A DNA stretch of 64,000 bases from JAPOXR01 sp965221815 (GCA_965221815.1 OZ244915.1:930001-994000), one strand, 5' to 3'. Counted from the first letter of the stretch, positions 54,401 to 62,933 are shown. A program made the numbers and translations. The notes: generated by a model from the sequence alone, not told the origin.

Positions 54401-54770
54401 CAGCATTGTGGGTGCGATTGATCAGCTGAATGGCAGCGGAATTCTGTTTTCCGAGATTCAGGCCGATATGCTGATTGACCGGGATCGCATTCTCTTTCGG
54501 CGTGCCTTCGCCACCGGGCCGACGATTGGAATTACCCTGAGTGGAGGGATTGATCGACGCAATGGTCAGATGGATGTCGAGGGTGTGATTACGCCGTTAA
54601 ATGTTGCCAATGAGATTCTGCGGCTGACGCCGTTGCGGGTGATCGGCCTTGATCGCGGTGATGGAATCGGGGCTGTGAGCTACTTCATCCGTGGCCCCGT
54701 TGACCGTCCAAACGCCGGAGCCAATCCACTCTCGGTCCTTACGCCGGGGATCTTCAGGAATATTTTCTGA
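51468..54770 (+). CDS. AsmA/YhdP-like large envelope protein
   Basis: A 1,100-residue protein with one N-terminal membrane segment (about residues 44-70, ARIAIAAAAIAMIFSVGML) and a very long, beta-rich periplasmic part. The start of the fold (LAEITGGEVVELDQM, FDPVRFSPLITISEA) and the C-terminal block (LTGGQAIVLVTPVEG..., GSGILFSEIQADMLIDRDRI, FRRAFATGPTIGITLSGGID in separate pieces) fit the DUF3971/AsmA-like family, thought to bridge the envelope for phospholipid traffic to the outer membrane. It is divergent from the M23 gene and 12 bp before queA. Confidence 0.82.
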   Translation: MNSRQDPTSTAPEIHGSRVSADFRRSSPLAKREGNRALWKYIPLSLARIAIAAAAIAMIFSVGMLAVGPVAAPNWMQQLTEQRLAEITGGEVVELDQMTVSFDPVRFSPLITISEAHLSDVAGLERLEFSDLQITIDPVAILRRQVQLRSIHAGATRIEAETVRLPDLGTATDDTTRPVDRSWMAEFKERSLASLEEIQLDGVEIRLWFQDVDQAVHFTDGQLQFAVEGDEIRGASRLTWQPDDSDDVAISARLTTGLSGNAFAIEFNMRGIRLRDLVEIVDIPATNVLPEGPIEVQVAMEADDEGIRDSVQWQVEIEESEDTIAAEEAGFRFVSASGHGDFHPDSRRLTISHAEMLTSFGRLHAAGHWDFTSAINTEQRLVVGQLHRIEWSQTTDQKIFRDLETVSAQADFRLNMLTLELEIAQFAMRADGALITGQGSVQSTDDGWVSQLQFRFEDMNHATFAALLPAGKSADWMQTRVSSGRVFSGAGGFGWDQAGETELLVNLQYEDVTLEFVRGFPPMTGVRGFAVVDDRSMSFMIDEGVIDDGDSRADIAGTAVRITDEADDSESVVVVEIKARGDLQELMQILDHSPLNLATRAGVETDFATGDVTASAKLRLPFKDDLPLEEISFGVQANISTASIDDFHGVRFESENMRVSASNEGMIISADGRFRDIPVTGTWRRSFAADVAVQPLTGTIEISADSLRKLGIRLPLGALRGEAVAEFYVAQLPGQMPEFGITTDARSLALDIPALPLAKEFGDVAQIVVEGRLADPIQIRRFSLEGETYGLTGTVELSESGEMSTARFDSVRIGDWMDIAAELDLAGDYAVTVTGGSVDLSQAAGELSYGGSKGALNQPMRVNLDDVRLTQTVVLNDLNGTIFVDEAIRGEFTGQMNDASDVRVAIKVTPANSQLQIDSSDAGELLRTAGFLSNLTGGQAIVLVTPVEGQDGVNNVRMKLTNVRARQMPALSELLNAVSIVGAIDQLNGSGILFSEIQADMLIDRDRILFRRAFATGPTIGITLSGGIDRRNGQMDVEGVITPLNVANEILRLTPLRVIGLDRGDGIGAVSYFIRGPVDRPNAGANPLSVLTPGIFRNIF

Positions 54771-54782
54771 TACCAACAGCCG

Positions 54783-55820
54783 ATGGATCTCTCCGAACTC
54801 GATTTTGACTTGCCAGACGAGCGGGTGGCGCTGCGTCCGGTCCATCCGCGTTCCTCAGCACGCCTCCTGGTCAGTGAAAATGACCAGATTCACGACTGGC
54901 GGGTTTCTGATTTGCCGCGGATACTCCGGCCGGGCGATCGACTGATTCTCAATGACACCAGGGTCATCCCGGCCTTACTGCATGGTGTTCGGCATCGTCC
55001 GGGTGCCCGCGAGGTGAGGATTTCAGTCAATCTCGATCGACCTGTTGATCAAGGTTCCTGGTTGGCTCTGGCACGGCCGGCACGCCGGATTCGCGCCGGT
55101 GATATCGCTGCGTTCGGCAAAGGACTGGTGGCCAAGGTCAGGGAGCGGCGCGACGCGTTTATTGTCCTCGATTTTCAATCATCGGCCACGCGTTTCGAGT
55201 CGTTGTTGCAACAGGTGGGAGAGATGCCGATCCCCCCTTACATCAGCACGCGGCGAGGGATAGACCAACATGATCGTGCCCATTACCAGACAGTCTTTGC
55301 GCGCCGCGCGGGTGCGGTTGCAGCCCCCACGGCTTCGCTTCATTTCGATGATGATCTCATGACTCAACTGCGCGATGCGGGGATCCGTTTTTCTTTTGTC
55401 ACTCTGCATGTTGGGGCCGGGACCTTTCTGCCAATCCGGTCGAATTCCATAGACGATCATGTGATGCACCACGAGCGCGGTGAGGTGACAGAAGAGGCCG
55501 CCGCGGAAATCAACCATTCACGCGCCACCAATGGGCGGATTATCGCGGTGGGGACGACGGCATTAAGACTGCTTGAGACGGCGCAATCCGAAGGCCGTGT
55601 CCATGCATGGCGTGGCGAGACGGGTCTTTACATAAAACCGGGTCACAGATTTTCGGTCATTGACGGGTTGATGACGAATTTTCATCTGCCAAGAACGACC
55701 CTGCTTGTTCTGGTGGCTGCACTGGTGGGCAGGACGCGACTTCAGCAGATCTATGGGCATGCCCTGGCCAATGATTACAGATTTTTTTCATACGGGGACA
55801 GTTCGCTGCTCATACCCTGA
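54783..55820 (+). CDS. queA: tRNA preQ1(34) S-adenosylmethionine ribosyltransferase-isomerase
   Basis: Makes epoxyqueuosine in the wobble base of four tRNAs. Family blocks: FDLPDERVALRPVHPRSSAR, LNDTRVIPALL, PTASLHFDDDL, TLHVGAGTFLPI, TAL-type VGTTALRLLE, and TNFHLPRTTLLVLVAAL. Length 345 is normal. It directly follows the AsmA-like gene and is probably co-transcribed with it. Confidence 0.95.
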   Translation: MDLSELDFDLPDERVALRPVHPRSSARLLVSENDQIHDWRVSDLPRILRPGDRLILNDTRVIPALLHGVRHRPGAREVRISVNLDRPVDQGSWLALARPARRIRAGDIAAFGKGLVAKVRERRDAFIVLDFQSSATRFESLLQQVGEMPIPPYISTRRGIDQHDRAHYQTVFARRAGAVAAPTASLHFDDDLMTQLRDAGIRFSFVTLHVGAGTFLPIRSNSIDDHVMHHERGEVTEEAAAEINHSRATNGRIIAVGTTALRLLETAQSEGRVHAWRGETGLYIKPGHRFSVIDGLMTNFHLPRTTLLVLVAALVGRTRLQQIYGHALANDYRFFSYGDSSLLIP

Positions 55821-55935
55821 TTGATTGCGTGGTCAGGGGCTCAGGAATTGGCAGCTCAAGGGGTCATTGAAAATTGCATGGAACTCAAAATTATGTTAGC
55901 GGTTTATGCATTGAAGAGACGCAAAGCGGGTTGTT

Positions 55936-56520
55936 ATGACGGCGGAATTTCGGACTGCATTTGTGCGTTCACTTGCCGATCCCAAAAATCATTCGGCCCT
56001 GGTGCTGAACGCTGACTTTCGCCCTTTGTCGTATTGCCCATTGTCATTGTGGACATGGCAAACCTCGCTGAAAGCGGCTTTGTTGGATCGGGTGTCCGTC
56101 GTGTCGGAATATGACACAGTGGTCCGGTCGCCTTCGACGCAGTTCCGGCTTCCATCGGTGGTGGCGCTGCGCGATTATGTGAAATCGACGGGCAAACCGG
56201 CATTCACGCGCTTCCATCTCTTTTTGCGCGACGAATTCAAATGCCAGTATTGCGGTGCGACCACAGAGTTGACATTTGATCACGTGGTACCGCGATCGCG
56301 GGGCGGAAAAACGACATGGACGAATGTTGTCACTGCCTGTGCGCCGTGTAATTTGAGCAAGGGTGCCCGGCCACTGGCGGAAAGTGGCAAGACACTGCGT
56401 CGGCAACCCAAACAGCCGAGTTCAGAGCAATTGCTGCATACCGGAAGAAAGTTTCCGCCCAACTATCTTCACCAGAGCTGGATGGATTTTCTCTATTGGG
56501 ATGCGGAACTGGAGGCCTGA
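55936..56520 (+). CDS. HNH endonuclease-family protein
   Basis: A 194-residue protein found widely in alphaproteobacteria. The HNH/zinc module is complete: FKCQYCGATTELTFDHVVPR, then GGKTTWTNVVTACAPCN with the second Cys pair. The N-terminal part (VLNADFRPLSYCPLSLWTW) is the usual lead-in of this group. Likely a nuclease, but its biological role is not established. Its 3' end overlaps dsbB on the other strand by 28 bp. Confidence 0.88.
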   Translation: MTAEFRTAFVRSLADPKNHSALVLNADFRPLSYCPLSLWTWQTSLKAALLDRVSVVSEYDTVVRSPSTQFRLPSVVALRDYVKSTGKPAFTRFHLFLRDEFKCQYCGATTELTFDHVVPRSRGGKTTWTNVVTACAPCNLSKGARPLAESGKTLRRQPKQPSSEQLLHTGRKFPPNYLHQSWMDFLYWDAELEA

Positions 56521-57005
56521 GCGGCGCGTGTCCGGCTTGACCTGTAGGGATTGGTGGCCAGCCACAGCCATAACAGTGACAGCAAGAATGAAGCCAGGGC
56601 ATTCAAGGCGGCCATAGAGACGCCCAGAAACTCCCAGGCGGGTTGGCTGCAGTCCACGACAGTGGCCAAAGGGGCCGAAAAATCCAGCAACTGCTCGCCG
56701 GCAAGATGTTCAATCCCGTCGCCGGCGCAGTTTGGCAGGCCTTGCCAAAGGCCCTGTTCAACACCAACATGGTAGGCGGCGATCATTGTGCCGATCGCCA
56801 GCGTGGCAGCAGCTGAGACGGCCACCAATCGCCATCGGAAGATCAGAAAGACCATGCCGATCAGAAATGTGATCGCGTGCGGCCAGCGCTGCCATAGACA
56901 GAGCGGGCAAGGCGCGAGATCGCCGAGATACTGAAAGCCAAGGGCGGCGAGCAGAAGCACCGCGGGCCCGGCAATTCCGCATGTCAAACCAAGGGCATGT
57001 ATCAT
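56493..57005 (-). CDS. dsbB: Disulfide bond formation protein B
   Basis: Inner-membrane quinone-dependent oxidase that recharges DsbA. It has four hydrophobic segments. The first redox pair is CPLC in LAPCPLCLWQRWPH; the second pair is formed by Cys in LPNCAGDG and VVDCSQPAWEF. Length 170 is typical. In many alphaproteobacteria the gene is next to a YqaA/DedA gene; here the porin region (57-60 kb) separates the two. Confidence 0.88.
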   Translation of the reverse strand: MIHALGLTCGIAGPAVLLLAALGFQYLGDLAPCPLCLWQRWPHAITFLIGMVFLIFRWRLVAVSAAATLAIGTMIAAYHVGVEQGLWQGLPNCAGDGIEHLAGEQLLDFSAPLATVVDCSQPAWEFLGVSMAALNALASFLLSLLWLWLATNPYRSSRTRAAQASSSASQ

Positions 57006-57610
57006 GATGCCCCATTATATTTCAGGCGTCTGTCAGAATGCCACATCGGATACACCGAACATGCAGGAAAATACGTGAAATGGTCATCTCAGACGGCATG
57101 TGTGGGGTTACGAGCGGTTTTTGACGGGGAGGGCAGACAGTCCATTGATATCGGATGCGGTAGCATCATCCGTGCGGGCAGTTCAGTGGGACTCGCAGCG
57201 GCTGTCACATTGAACGTGTCTGTCCGTGAGCCGGGAAATGTCCGGGTTCAACCTGTCGTTGGCGTCTGGGATTTGTCATCAAGGCAATCCGGCATGTCGT
57301 GAAGGGACCGGCGATCTTTGGCGCTCCCTGTTGGACGACGCCCAGCTTTGGCCCCGGTTGTTGAACTGACGCTCGCTGTGACTGTCGTCAATCAACACAA
57401 CACCGATCACATCGGCGCCCCATTCCTTGAGGAGACAGTGGAAAGTGTGTGTGGGGTTCCCACCTGCGTCGCAGGTCTGGCACGTCCCTTCCCATGTGAT
57501 TGGGTGATGGCCCGGACACTCATATCCCAGAGATGATGGCCCTGCATAAAATTGCGCGGCCCGTGCGCACATCTCACTGATGCATTTTTGCATCAGTAGA
57601 TTGAATTATT
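57006..57610. other. Region between dsbB and the porin control region
   Basis: No supported gene. A minus-strand frame of 104 codons (57279-57593) has an odd Cys/His-rich start (MQKCISEMCARAAQ, then YECPGHHPITWEGTCQTCDA) that could bind metal, but has no clear ribosome site and no known family. A perfect hairpin, actgatgca-ttt-tgcatcagt, overlaps its first codons. Confidence 0.4.
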
Positions 57611-57639
57611 TTGGACCCCCCCCCCCCCTGGAATCTATT
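57611..57639 (+). promoter_or_regulatory. Possible porin promoter with a poly-C spacer
   Basis: TTGGAC (57611-57616) and TCTATT (57634-57639) are 17 bp apart; most of the spacer is the C run. Both boxes are weak, so this is a hypothesis. Each added or lost C would change the spacing by one. Confidence 0.35.
57616..57628. repeat. Homopolymer of 13 C upstream of the porin
   Basis: The longest homopolymer in the window, about 175 bp before the porin start. It is not followed by a signal-peptide frame, unlike the other four. Confidence 0.9.
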
Positions 57640-57669
57640 GCCTGTGTTTCCGGTCGCCTAACTCTCCTG

Positions 57670-57767
57670 CCGGGCGCGGTCGATGTCCTATGAAAAATGT
57701 CAATTAACGATCGTATGTCTTGACCGCGCCCGGTGACGGCCTCTTTTCCTATATCTGGGCCGTCACC
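57670..57767. promoter_or_regulatory. Two overlapping inverted repeats in the porin leader
   Basis: ccgggcgcggtc (57670-57681) pairs with 57722-57733, and ggtgacggcc (57732-57741) pairs with 57758-57767; both are perfect. The right arm of the first touches the left arm of the second, so the two hairpins could compete in the porin mRNA leader, or they could be operators. Confidence 0.55.
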
Positions 57768-57802
57768 TCTTATCACAATTTTGATTGAGAGGATACGACA
57801 AG

Positions 57803-59509
57803 ATGAAGCGATTAGCTTTATTGACGGTGGCGGGCCTGTTGGCCAGTGCGCCGGTTTTCGCGATGGACGGGGGTGGTGTCTCCATTAGTGGAGAAGCCAA
57901 CTTCGGGGTGAAATTTGCCGAGAGCGATGACGATTCCAAGAGCGAACTGCAATTCCACCATGAATTTGATGTCAAGTTTTCGGCATCGGGAACCACCGAT
58001 GGTGGCATTGGCTTCGGTGGAAGCATGAGCATTGATAATACGGAGAGTGTGACCAGCGGGAAAGTGACACCGGCGAAGACGGGTTATATTGTAACCGCCG
58101 ATGACGTGAAAGATGACAAAGCACGAGATGCGCTTGCTGCTCGATTTGGTATTGATACTAGCGAATCAGAGATCCAAGCAGGTGATGTCATTGAGAGCGG
58201 TGCCGGTGCAACAAGTTTGTCAGGATACAAAAAAGCGACCGTTGAACGTCATCACGAACTTGTTACAAGAGCACCAAAGGTGGGAGAGAAGGTGGAGATT
58301 GGCGTAACCCCAGTTGGGGGCCGGGGAACTGATGTGGTCGCCACTATGGTTACGGTAGTCACTGCAACTACTAATGCACAGGGTGGAACTCCTGTTGCTG
58401 CCACCGCTGCTTTTGAAGTCGATAATGTTCTAACCATTAACGCCGATGGCAAAACTCTTACGGTAGTGGCAAATCCAGAAAATGATGCCGACCCGCTTCC
58501 AGAGGGACAAATTTCTGTCTCAGATGCGAATGCGATGTATCGTGTTCTACCTGCTGGTTATACAGCCGCGTTTAATGATCCTGCAAATCTGGGAGACGGT
58601 GAAAAAGCCAAAATCTCCCAAGCCTACATCGACAGCCTGTCCGCATCTGTTGCAGCTTCCGACAAGCAGAAAGTCGACAATCATGGCGAAGTGTATATCT
58701 CGATGGACATGCACAAGCTGACGATTGGCTCTGACTTGGATGCCGCTGACAAACTGGCTGGTGGAATTGCTGACCCCGGTTTTGATGGCATCGGCATCGA
58801 TGATGTTGCGGAAGGGCCTTACGGCGGCTCAGCAGCTGATGTCCGCTACGACGGCGACTTCGGAGTGGCGAAAGTGGCGATCTCCTATGGCGACAATGCC
58901 GGGGACGCCGCCTGGGCAGCCGGATTTAGCTTCAATGTAGAACCTGTGAATTTCGGGGCTGGCTTCGACAGCAACGGCGTCATGTCTGTTGGCATGGGCT
59001 TCACACAAGGCGCGATTGCCATGAATGCCCTGTATTCAACGGACAGCGATCATGATGAGGCTGACAATGAGGCGTTCAAGTGCAGTGACGTCAATGACAG
59101 GACCAAAGCGTCTTACAACGCGGCACAGGCAGGGGCCTGCACCATTGGTGCTGCGAACGGCGGGGAGTTCGATGGTTTAAGCAACAAGCCGGATCTGAAA
59201 AACCAAGCCTTCGGTGTGGATGTGAGTTATCAAATGAACGAAACCACTTCAGTTGTCTTGGTCGCGGCACAGCATAAGAAAGAGTCGGCGCATGTCAGTC
59301 ATACCATGTACCGAATGAAATCGGGTTCAGGAGACAGCGAAGTCGAAGCGCGTAAGCCTGATTACACCTGGTCCACCTCATCCACCACCGTTGACGCCTT
59401 CGGTGTCGGCTTCTCCCATGATCTGGGCGGCGGCGCGACCCTGAAAGCCGGTGCGGGTTCTGTTGACAGCAACGCGGTGGCCGATCTCGGTATCACCATG
59501 AAGTTCTGA
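57803..59509 (+). CDS. Outer-membrane porin with a large loop insertion
   Basis: A Sec signal peptide (MKRLALLTVAGLLASAPVFA) leads into beta-strand sequence, GVSISGEANFGVKFAES, typical of Gram-negative porins of alphaproteobacteria, and the protein ends in the outer-membrane signal VADLGITMKF with terminal Phe. GAGAGGA precedes the ATG at 57803. At 568 residues it is about 200 longer than the usual porin. The extra part lies at about residues 88-290: Ala/Thr/Val/Asp-rich, AT-richer in DNA than the flanks, and without clear amphipathic strands; regular strands resume at NHGEVYISMDM. It may be a surface-exposed domain or an acquired insert. A second smaller Cys-containing loop is near residues 420-460. 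Confidence 0.85.
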   Translation: MKRLALLTVAGLLASAPVFAMDGGGVSISGEANFGVKFAESDDDSKSELQFHHEFDVKFSASGTTDGGIGFGGSMSIDNTESVTSGKVTPAKTGYIVTADDVKDDKARDALAARFGIDTSESEIQAGDVIESGAGATSLSGYKKATVERHHELVTRAPKVGEKVEIGVTPVGGRGTDVVATMVTVVTATTNAQGGTPVAATAAFEVDNVLTINADGKTLTVVANPENDADPLPEGQISVSDANAMYRVLPAGYTAAFNDPANLGDGEKAKISQAYIDSLSASVAASDKQKVDNHGEVYISMDMHKLTIGSDLDAADKLAGGIADPGFDGIGIDDVAEGPYGGSAADVRYDGDFGVAKVAISYGDNAGDAAWAAGFSFNVEPVNFGAGFDSNGVMSVGMGFTQGAIAMNALYSTDSDHDEADNEAFKCSDVNDRTKASYNAAQAGACTIGAANGGEFDGLSNKPDLKNQAFGVDVSYQMNETTSVVLVAAQHKKESAHVSHTMYRMKSGSGDSEVEARKPDYTWSTSSTTVDAFGVGFSHDLGGGATLKAGAGSVDSNAVADLGITMKF

Positions 59510-59536
59510 TCAAGTTGATCGGATAACAGGAATTGA

Positions 59537-59564
59537 GGGGGCAGCTCGCGGGCTGCCCTCTTTT
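59537..59564 (+). terminator. Rho-independent terminator of the porin gene
   Basis: Stem gggcagc/gctgccc with a 6-base loop, followed by TCTTTT, 28 bp after the stop. Confidence 0.8.
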
Positions 59565-60178
59565 ATGGATAGTAGCCAACCAAGAAAGGGAATTGAGATA
59601 GGATAGAAGAAAATTACAGTGCGAGGATACTGTAGCCCGAGCCAGGATGAAGAAGAAATCGCAATGACTTTGCCCGGACGTTTTGGGAGCAGCTTCGATG
59701 ACAGGCGTATTGTTCTCGACAGATCTGCAGCCAAATCGTTCACTTAAGACATCAACAAAGACATGATCGCCCACAACGATTTCTGTTCGAATCATTGAAT
59801 GATGACAATCCCGTTCAGAAAAAATGTTCTCATCATTATTGGGCTGAAGGGCGCTGCGTGATCAAGGCCCGTTGACAATCGTCTTGGCATGGTTTTGGTC
59901 CCTGCCAACCTTTGTCACGATATTCGAACCATGGATGGTCCCGGGATCAGAGAGTCAAACCAGTGCCATTTCATGTCGTTCCGTGCTGCTTAAGGAACGT
60001 CGCTGAGGCTATCAGTATCCGCAAGGACCGATCCTGAAATTGATATGGGTCATCCGCCGATTGCGGGTTTCACACTTTCGGTGCTGCAGACCACAGGGCT
60101 GGAGCATGCAGCGATGCCCAGAGCATCACGTGAGCCACCACGCGTTCCCGATTGTTGACCCGGACGTGATTGAACAAC
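59565..60178. other. Intergenic region between porin and yqaA
   Basis: Short open frames on both strands (for example 59493-59795 minus) overlap the terminator or lack ribosome sites. No known domain, RNA gene or repeat is recognised. Confidence 0.5.
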
Positions 60179-60757
60179 TCACAGGATTTTTACCAAGAGA
60201 TAGATGGTGCCGAGGAGAATCAAGGTCAGTGTGAAAACGAGGCCAAGATGTTTCTCAATGAGGGGCTTGATGGATCCACCGTAGCGCCAAAGCAGGATCG
60301 CGATCAGATAAAACCGGATCCCACGTGCGATGACGCTTGAGACAACAAAGACCGGCAACGACAATCCTGTTGCACCCGATAGAATCGTAATGATCTTGTA
60401 GGGAAAAGGCGTCAATCCGGCGAACAGGACGGCCCAGGCACCATATTGGTTATAAGTCTTGATGAATTCGTCGGCAGCATGTTCCTGACCAAAAAATTGC
60501 AGAATAGGCGCACCAAACTGGTCGAAAGCCAAGGCACCCACGATATACCCCAGGAGACCACCGAGCACGGAAGCGAGCAGACAGATTCCGGCGATGAGAA
60601 AGGCACGGCGCGGTTGCGCCAGCACCATGGGAATCAGCATGACATCTGGGGGAATCGGAAAGACAGAACTTTCCAGGAAGCTGATCACTGCGAGCAGTGG
60701 CAAAGCCCACCGATGTGCTGCCAATCGCATTGTCAAATCGTAGAGAAACCGGATCAT
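60179..60757 (-). CDS. DedA/YqaA-family membrane protein
   Basis: Inner-membrane protein of 192 residues from the ATG at 60757 (MIRFLYDLTMRLAAHRWALP), where family similarity begins; the longer open frame upstream adds nothing recognisable. Blocks: SFLESSVFPIPPDVMLIPMV (the E-x-x-x-P-x-P motif of DedA proteins), GGLLGYIVGALAFDQFG, and GLTPFPYKIITILSGATGL. DedA proteins are thought to flip lipid carriers or phospholipids. Often the neighbour of dsbB. Confidence 0.88.
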   Translation of the reverse strand: MIRFLYDLTMRLAAHRWALPLLAVISFLESSVFPIPPDVMLIPMVLAQPRRAFLIAGICLLASVLGGLLGYIVGALAFDQFGAPILQFFGQEHAADEFIKTYNQYGAWAVLFAGLTPFPYKIITILSGATGLSLPVFVVSSVIARGIRFYLIAILLWRYGGSIKPLIEKHLGLVFTLTLILLGTIYLLVKIL

Positions 60758-61259
60758 TGTCAAACTCAAGCCAAATTGAACGCACGTCACGCCGTGCATA
60801 TCGATGGTGTCTGCGTGATTATAGGCCCATGCGACCCAAGTGAAACTGCACCGGACCGGGTCTTGATGCTGACTGAAGAATCGCGTGTTGCATGCATCAA
60901 CTCGACCAATTAGCATTCTGTCCTATACGCCGCCAGAGGCCGATGAGCAGGTCCCATCTTCTAACCTGTTTGGCCCTTTCTGTTATTGTCTTGGGGTCTT
61001 GGCTTCAGATACGTACATCGTGCCGGACAATCTGATGCCAGTGTTGGCTTGCTGCGCGAGATGAGGATCTCAAGCCAAATGTCTTCACACCAGTTATAGG
61101 TGAACTGTCTCCCTGTACCAGACAAGGGTCTCATTGCAGGCTATGACCCCAGTTTGGGCCCCTTGACTGTGTTTGCCCGTGCGGTTGACCAGTGGTAGTT
61201 GATGCCGCTCATGCCGCAATGGCAACTGACAACCCCATCCGATGGTCGCGAACTGCACC
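60758..61259. other. Intergenic region between yqaA and a small membrane-protein gene
   Basis: Divergent genes flank it, so it should hold two promoters, but none stands out. A 30-codon frame at 60941 (MSRSHLLTCLALSVIVLGSW...) looks like a signal or lipoprotein-like leader but stops at once. Confidence 0.4.
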
Positions 61260-61823
61260 ATGAATACAACAGCACATCTTGTGGTCGGATTGGCGGCGTT
61301 TTCGCGCCCTGGCGACCGGCCTGTCACGACCAGCGCAATTGTGGGGTCGCTTCTGCCGGACATCTCGCTCTACGCGATGGCGGCATTCGCCCTGTTTGTC
61401 CAGAATCTGCCACCATCTGTGGTCTTTGGCCAACTCTACTTTTCCCCACAATGGCAGGCTGTCTTCGCTGTCGACAATTCTGTGTTCGTTTATCTCATTG
61501 TTGTCTGTCTCGGCGGGTTTCTGAAATCCCGCTGGCTGATGGTTCTTGGAGGCGCAGCCTTGCTGCACATATTGCTGGATTTTCCGTTACATCACGATGA
61601 CGGACGCCCCCATTTCTGGCCCGCTACAGACTGGGTGTTTTCAAGTCCCATCAGCTATTGGGACCGCGCGCATTACGGACATATTGTCGGTGGTCTGGAA
61701 GCCCTGTTGTCACTTGTCCTGTCGGTGGTTCTTTGGCGGCGTTTTTCATCGCAAATCGCACGGATTCTGATCTGCCTTGCAGCCTTGAGTGCCGTTCTTC
61801 CGGTCTGGGCTGTGATTCTGTAA
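61260..61823 (+). CDS. Predicted membrane protein, metal-dependent-hydrolase-like (DUF457 style)
   Basis: A 187-residue protein with four or five hydrophobic segments. The N-terminus MNTTAHLVVGLAAF and GSLLPDISLY, and the later LLHILLDFPLHHDDGRPHFWP and AHYGHIVGGLEA, give conserved His and Asp in membrane-edge positions as in YdjM/DUF457-type membrane hydrolases. I cannot say whether it is an enzyme. The ATG at 61260 is chosen because the family pattern starts there. Confidence 0.65.
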   Translation: MNTTAHLVVGLAAFSRPGDRPVTTSAIVGSLLPDISLYAMAAFALFVQNLPPSVVFGQLYFSPQWQAVFAVDNSVFVYLIVVCLGGFLKSRWLMVLGGAALLHILLDFPLHHDDGRPHFWPATDWVFSSPISYWDRAHYGHIVGGLEALLSLVLSVVLWRRFSSQIARILICLAALSAVLPVWAVIL

Positions 61824-61956
61824 AATTCCGGTCGGCAGGGTGGCCGACTGGGTCGGTCAGTCCTGTGATGCCGATATGTGCCGGCCGTTCCTGAATCGTA
61901 TCGTTGTTGGGCAACGCGTTGACAGAATTTGTTGGCTTGGGATAGATGCGCCCGGA

Positions 61957-62043
61957 GCCCGAGTGGCGGAATTGGTAGACGCAGAGGACTCAAAATCCTC
62001 CGGCCTTGCGGCTGTGCGAGTTCGAGTCTCGCCTCGGGCACCA
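61957..62043 (+). tRNA. tRNA-Leu (anticodon CAA)
   Basis: Acceptor arms GCCCGAG/CTCGGGC, anticodon stem GAGGA/TCCTC around CTCAAAA, long variable arm, T-arm with GTTCGAGTC, and encoded CCA. Confidence 0.95.
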
Positions 62044-62150
62044 AACTCATGATCGTGTCGACGATCCGGACGGGTGGTGGTGAAATTGGCAGAACCGAGT
62101 AGCAATCGACTCCCGGGTCGCGACGGCATCGTCACGAGGCTCAGATAATA

Positions 62151-62933
62151 TTGCCAGGTTTCTCATGCGGGCTCAGACTTTTTCTGCTGGCTTTACTGTC
62201 CGTCATGCTGATGACAGCATCGCTGAAAGCGGATATCGCACGGATTGCCGTGGCGGCAAATTTTGCCAACGTCATCAATGAACTTGAGCATCGTTTCGAA
62301 AACGCCACCGACTATCGCGTGTCCATTGTCACGGGATCAACCGGTAAACTCTATGCGCAAATCGTCAATGGCGCGCCCTATGAGGTGTTTCTTTCGGCTG
62401 ACGCATGGCGGCCGCGATTGCTGGAACAGGGAGCTTTCGCGATTCCCGAGACGCGCTTTACCTATGCCATTGGACAGCTCGTCATCTGGAGCCTTCAACC
62501 ACTACCAGACAGCAAGGATTTAACGGCGTTGCTCACCAATGCAACCGTACGTCGCATCGCCGTTCCCAATCCTGAACTTGCCCCTTTCGGTTTTGCGGCG
62601 CTGGAGGTCATCAATCATCTCGATATTGCTGATGACATCGCGGCGAAACTCGTATTTGCCGAGAATGTCGGCCAGTCATTTGCCTTCGTTGCCACAGGAA
62701 ACGCCGATCTGGGATTTGTTGCCAAGGCCAATATCCTGTTTCTCCCGGATGCGCAGCAGGGTCATTTTCGTGAGGTGCCAACAGACCTGCATCTGGCCAT
62801 CAGGCAAGATGCCGTGACACTCAAATCCGCTGCCGACAACGAGGCGGCACTGGCATTCGTTGAATTTCTCAGAAGCCAGGAGGCGCGCGCGGTGATTGCG
62901 CGCTATGGATACCAATTGGCTGACAATGACTGA
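62151..62933 (+). CDS. modA: Molybdate ABC transporter substrate-binding protein
   Basis: Periplasmic molybdate/tungstate-binding protein. A Sec signal peptide (LFLLALLSVMLMTASLKA) is followed by RIAVAANFANVINELEHRF, SIVTGSTGKLYAQI with the oxyanion-binding Ser residues, NPELAPFGFAA and GNADLGFVAKANI. The only in-frame start before the signal peptide is a TTG at 62151, with GAGG somewhat far upstream; that start is uncertain. Its end overlaps modB by 8 bp. Confidence 0.9.
   Translation: MPGFSCGLRLFLLALLSVMLMTASLKADIARIAVAANFANVINELEHRFENATDYRVSIVTGSTGKLYAQIVNGAPYEVFLSADAWRPRLLEQGAFAIPETRFTYAIGQLVIWSLQPLPDSKDLTALLTNATVRRIAVPNPELAPFGFAALEVINHLDIADDIAAKLVFAENVGQSFAFVATGNADLGFVAKANILFLPDAQQGHFREVPTDLHLAIRQDAVTLKSAADNEAALAFVEFLRSQEARAVIARYGYQLADND

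Noticed and set aside
57580..57690. A 37-codon frame running through the 13-C tract (MHFCISRLNYFG...)
   Set aside because: It has no ribosome site, no hydrophobic core after the prolines and stops quickly, so it does not fit the leader pattern of the other four genes.
62070..62140. A tRNA-like stretch (ggtggtgaaattggcag) after tRNA-Leu(CAA)
   Set aside because: It does not fold into a full cloverleaf; at most it is a short chance similarity to the D-arm region.
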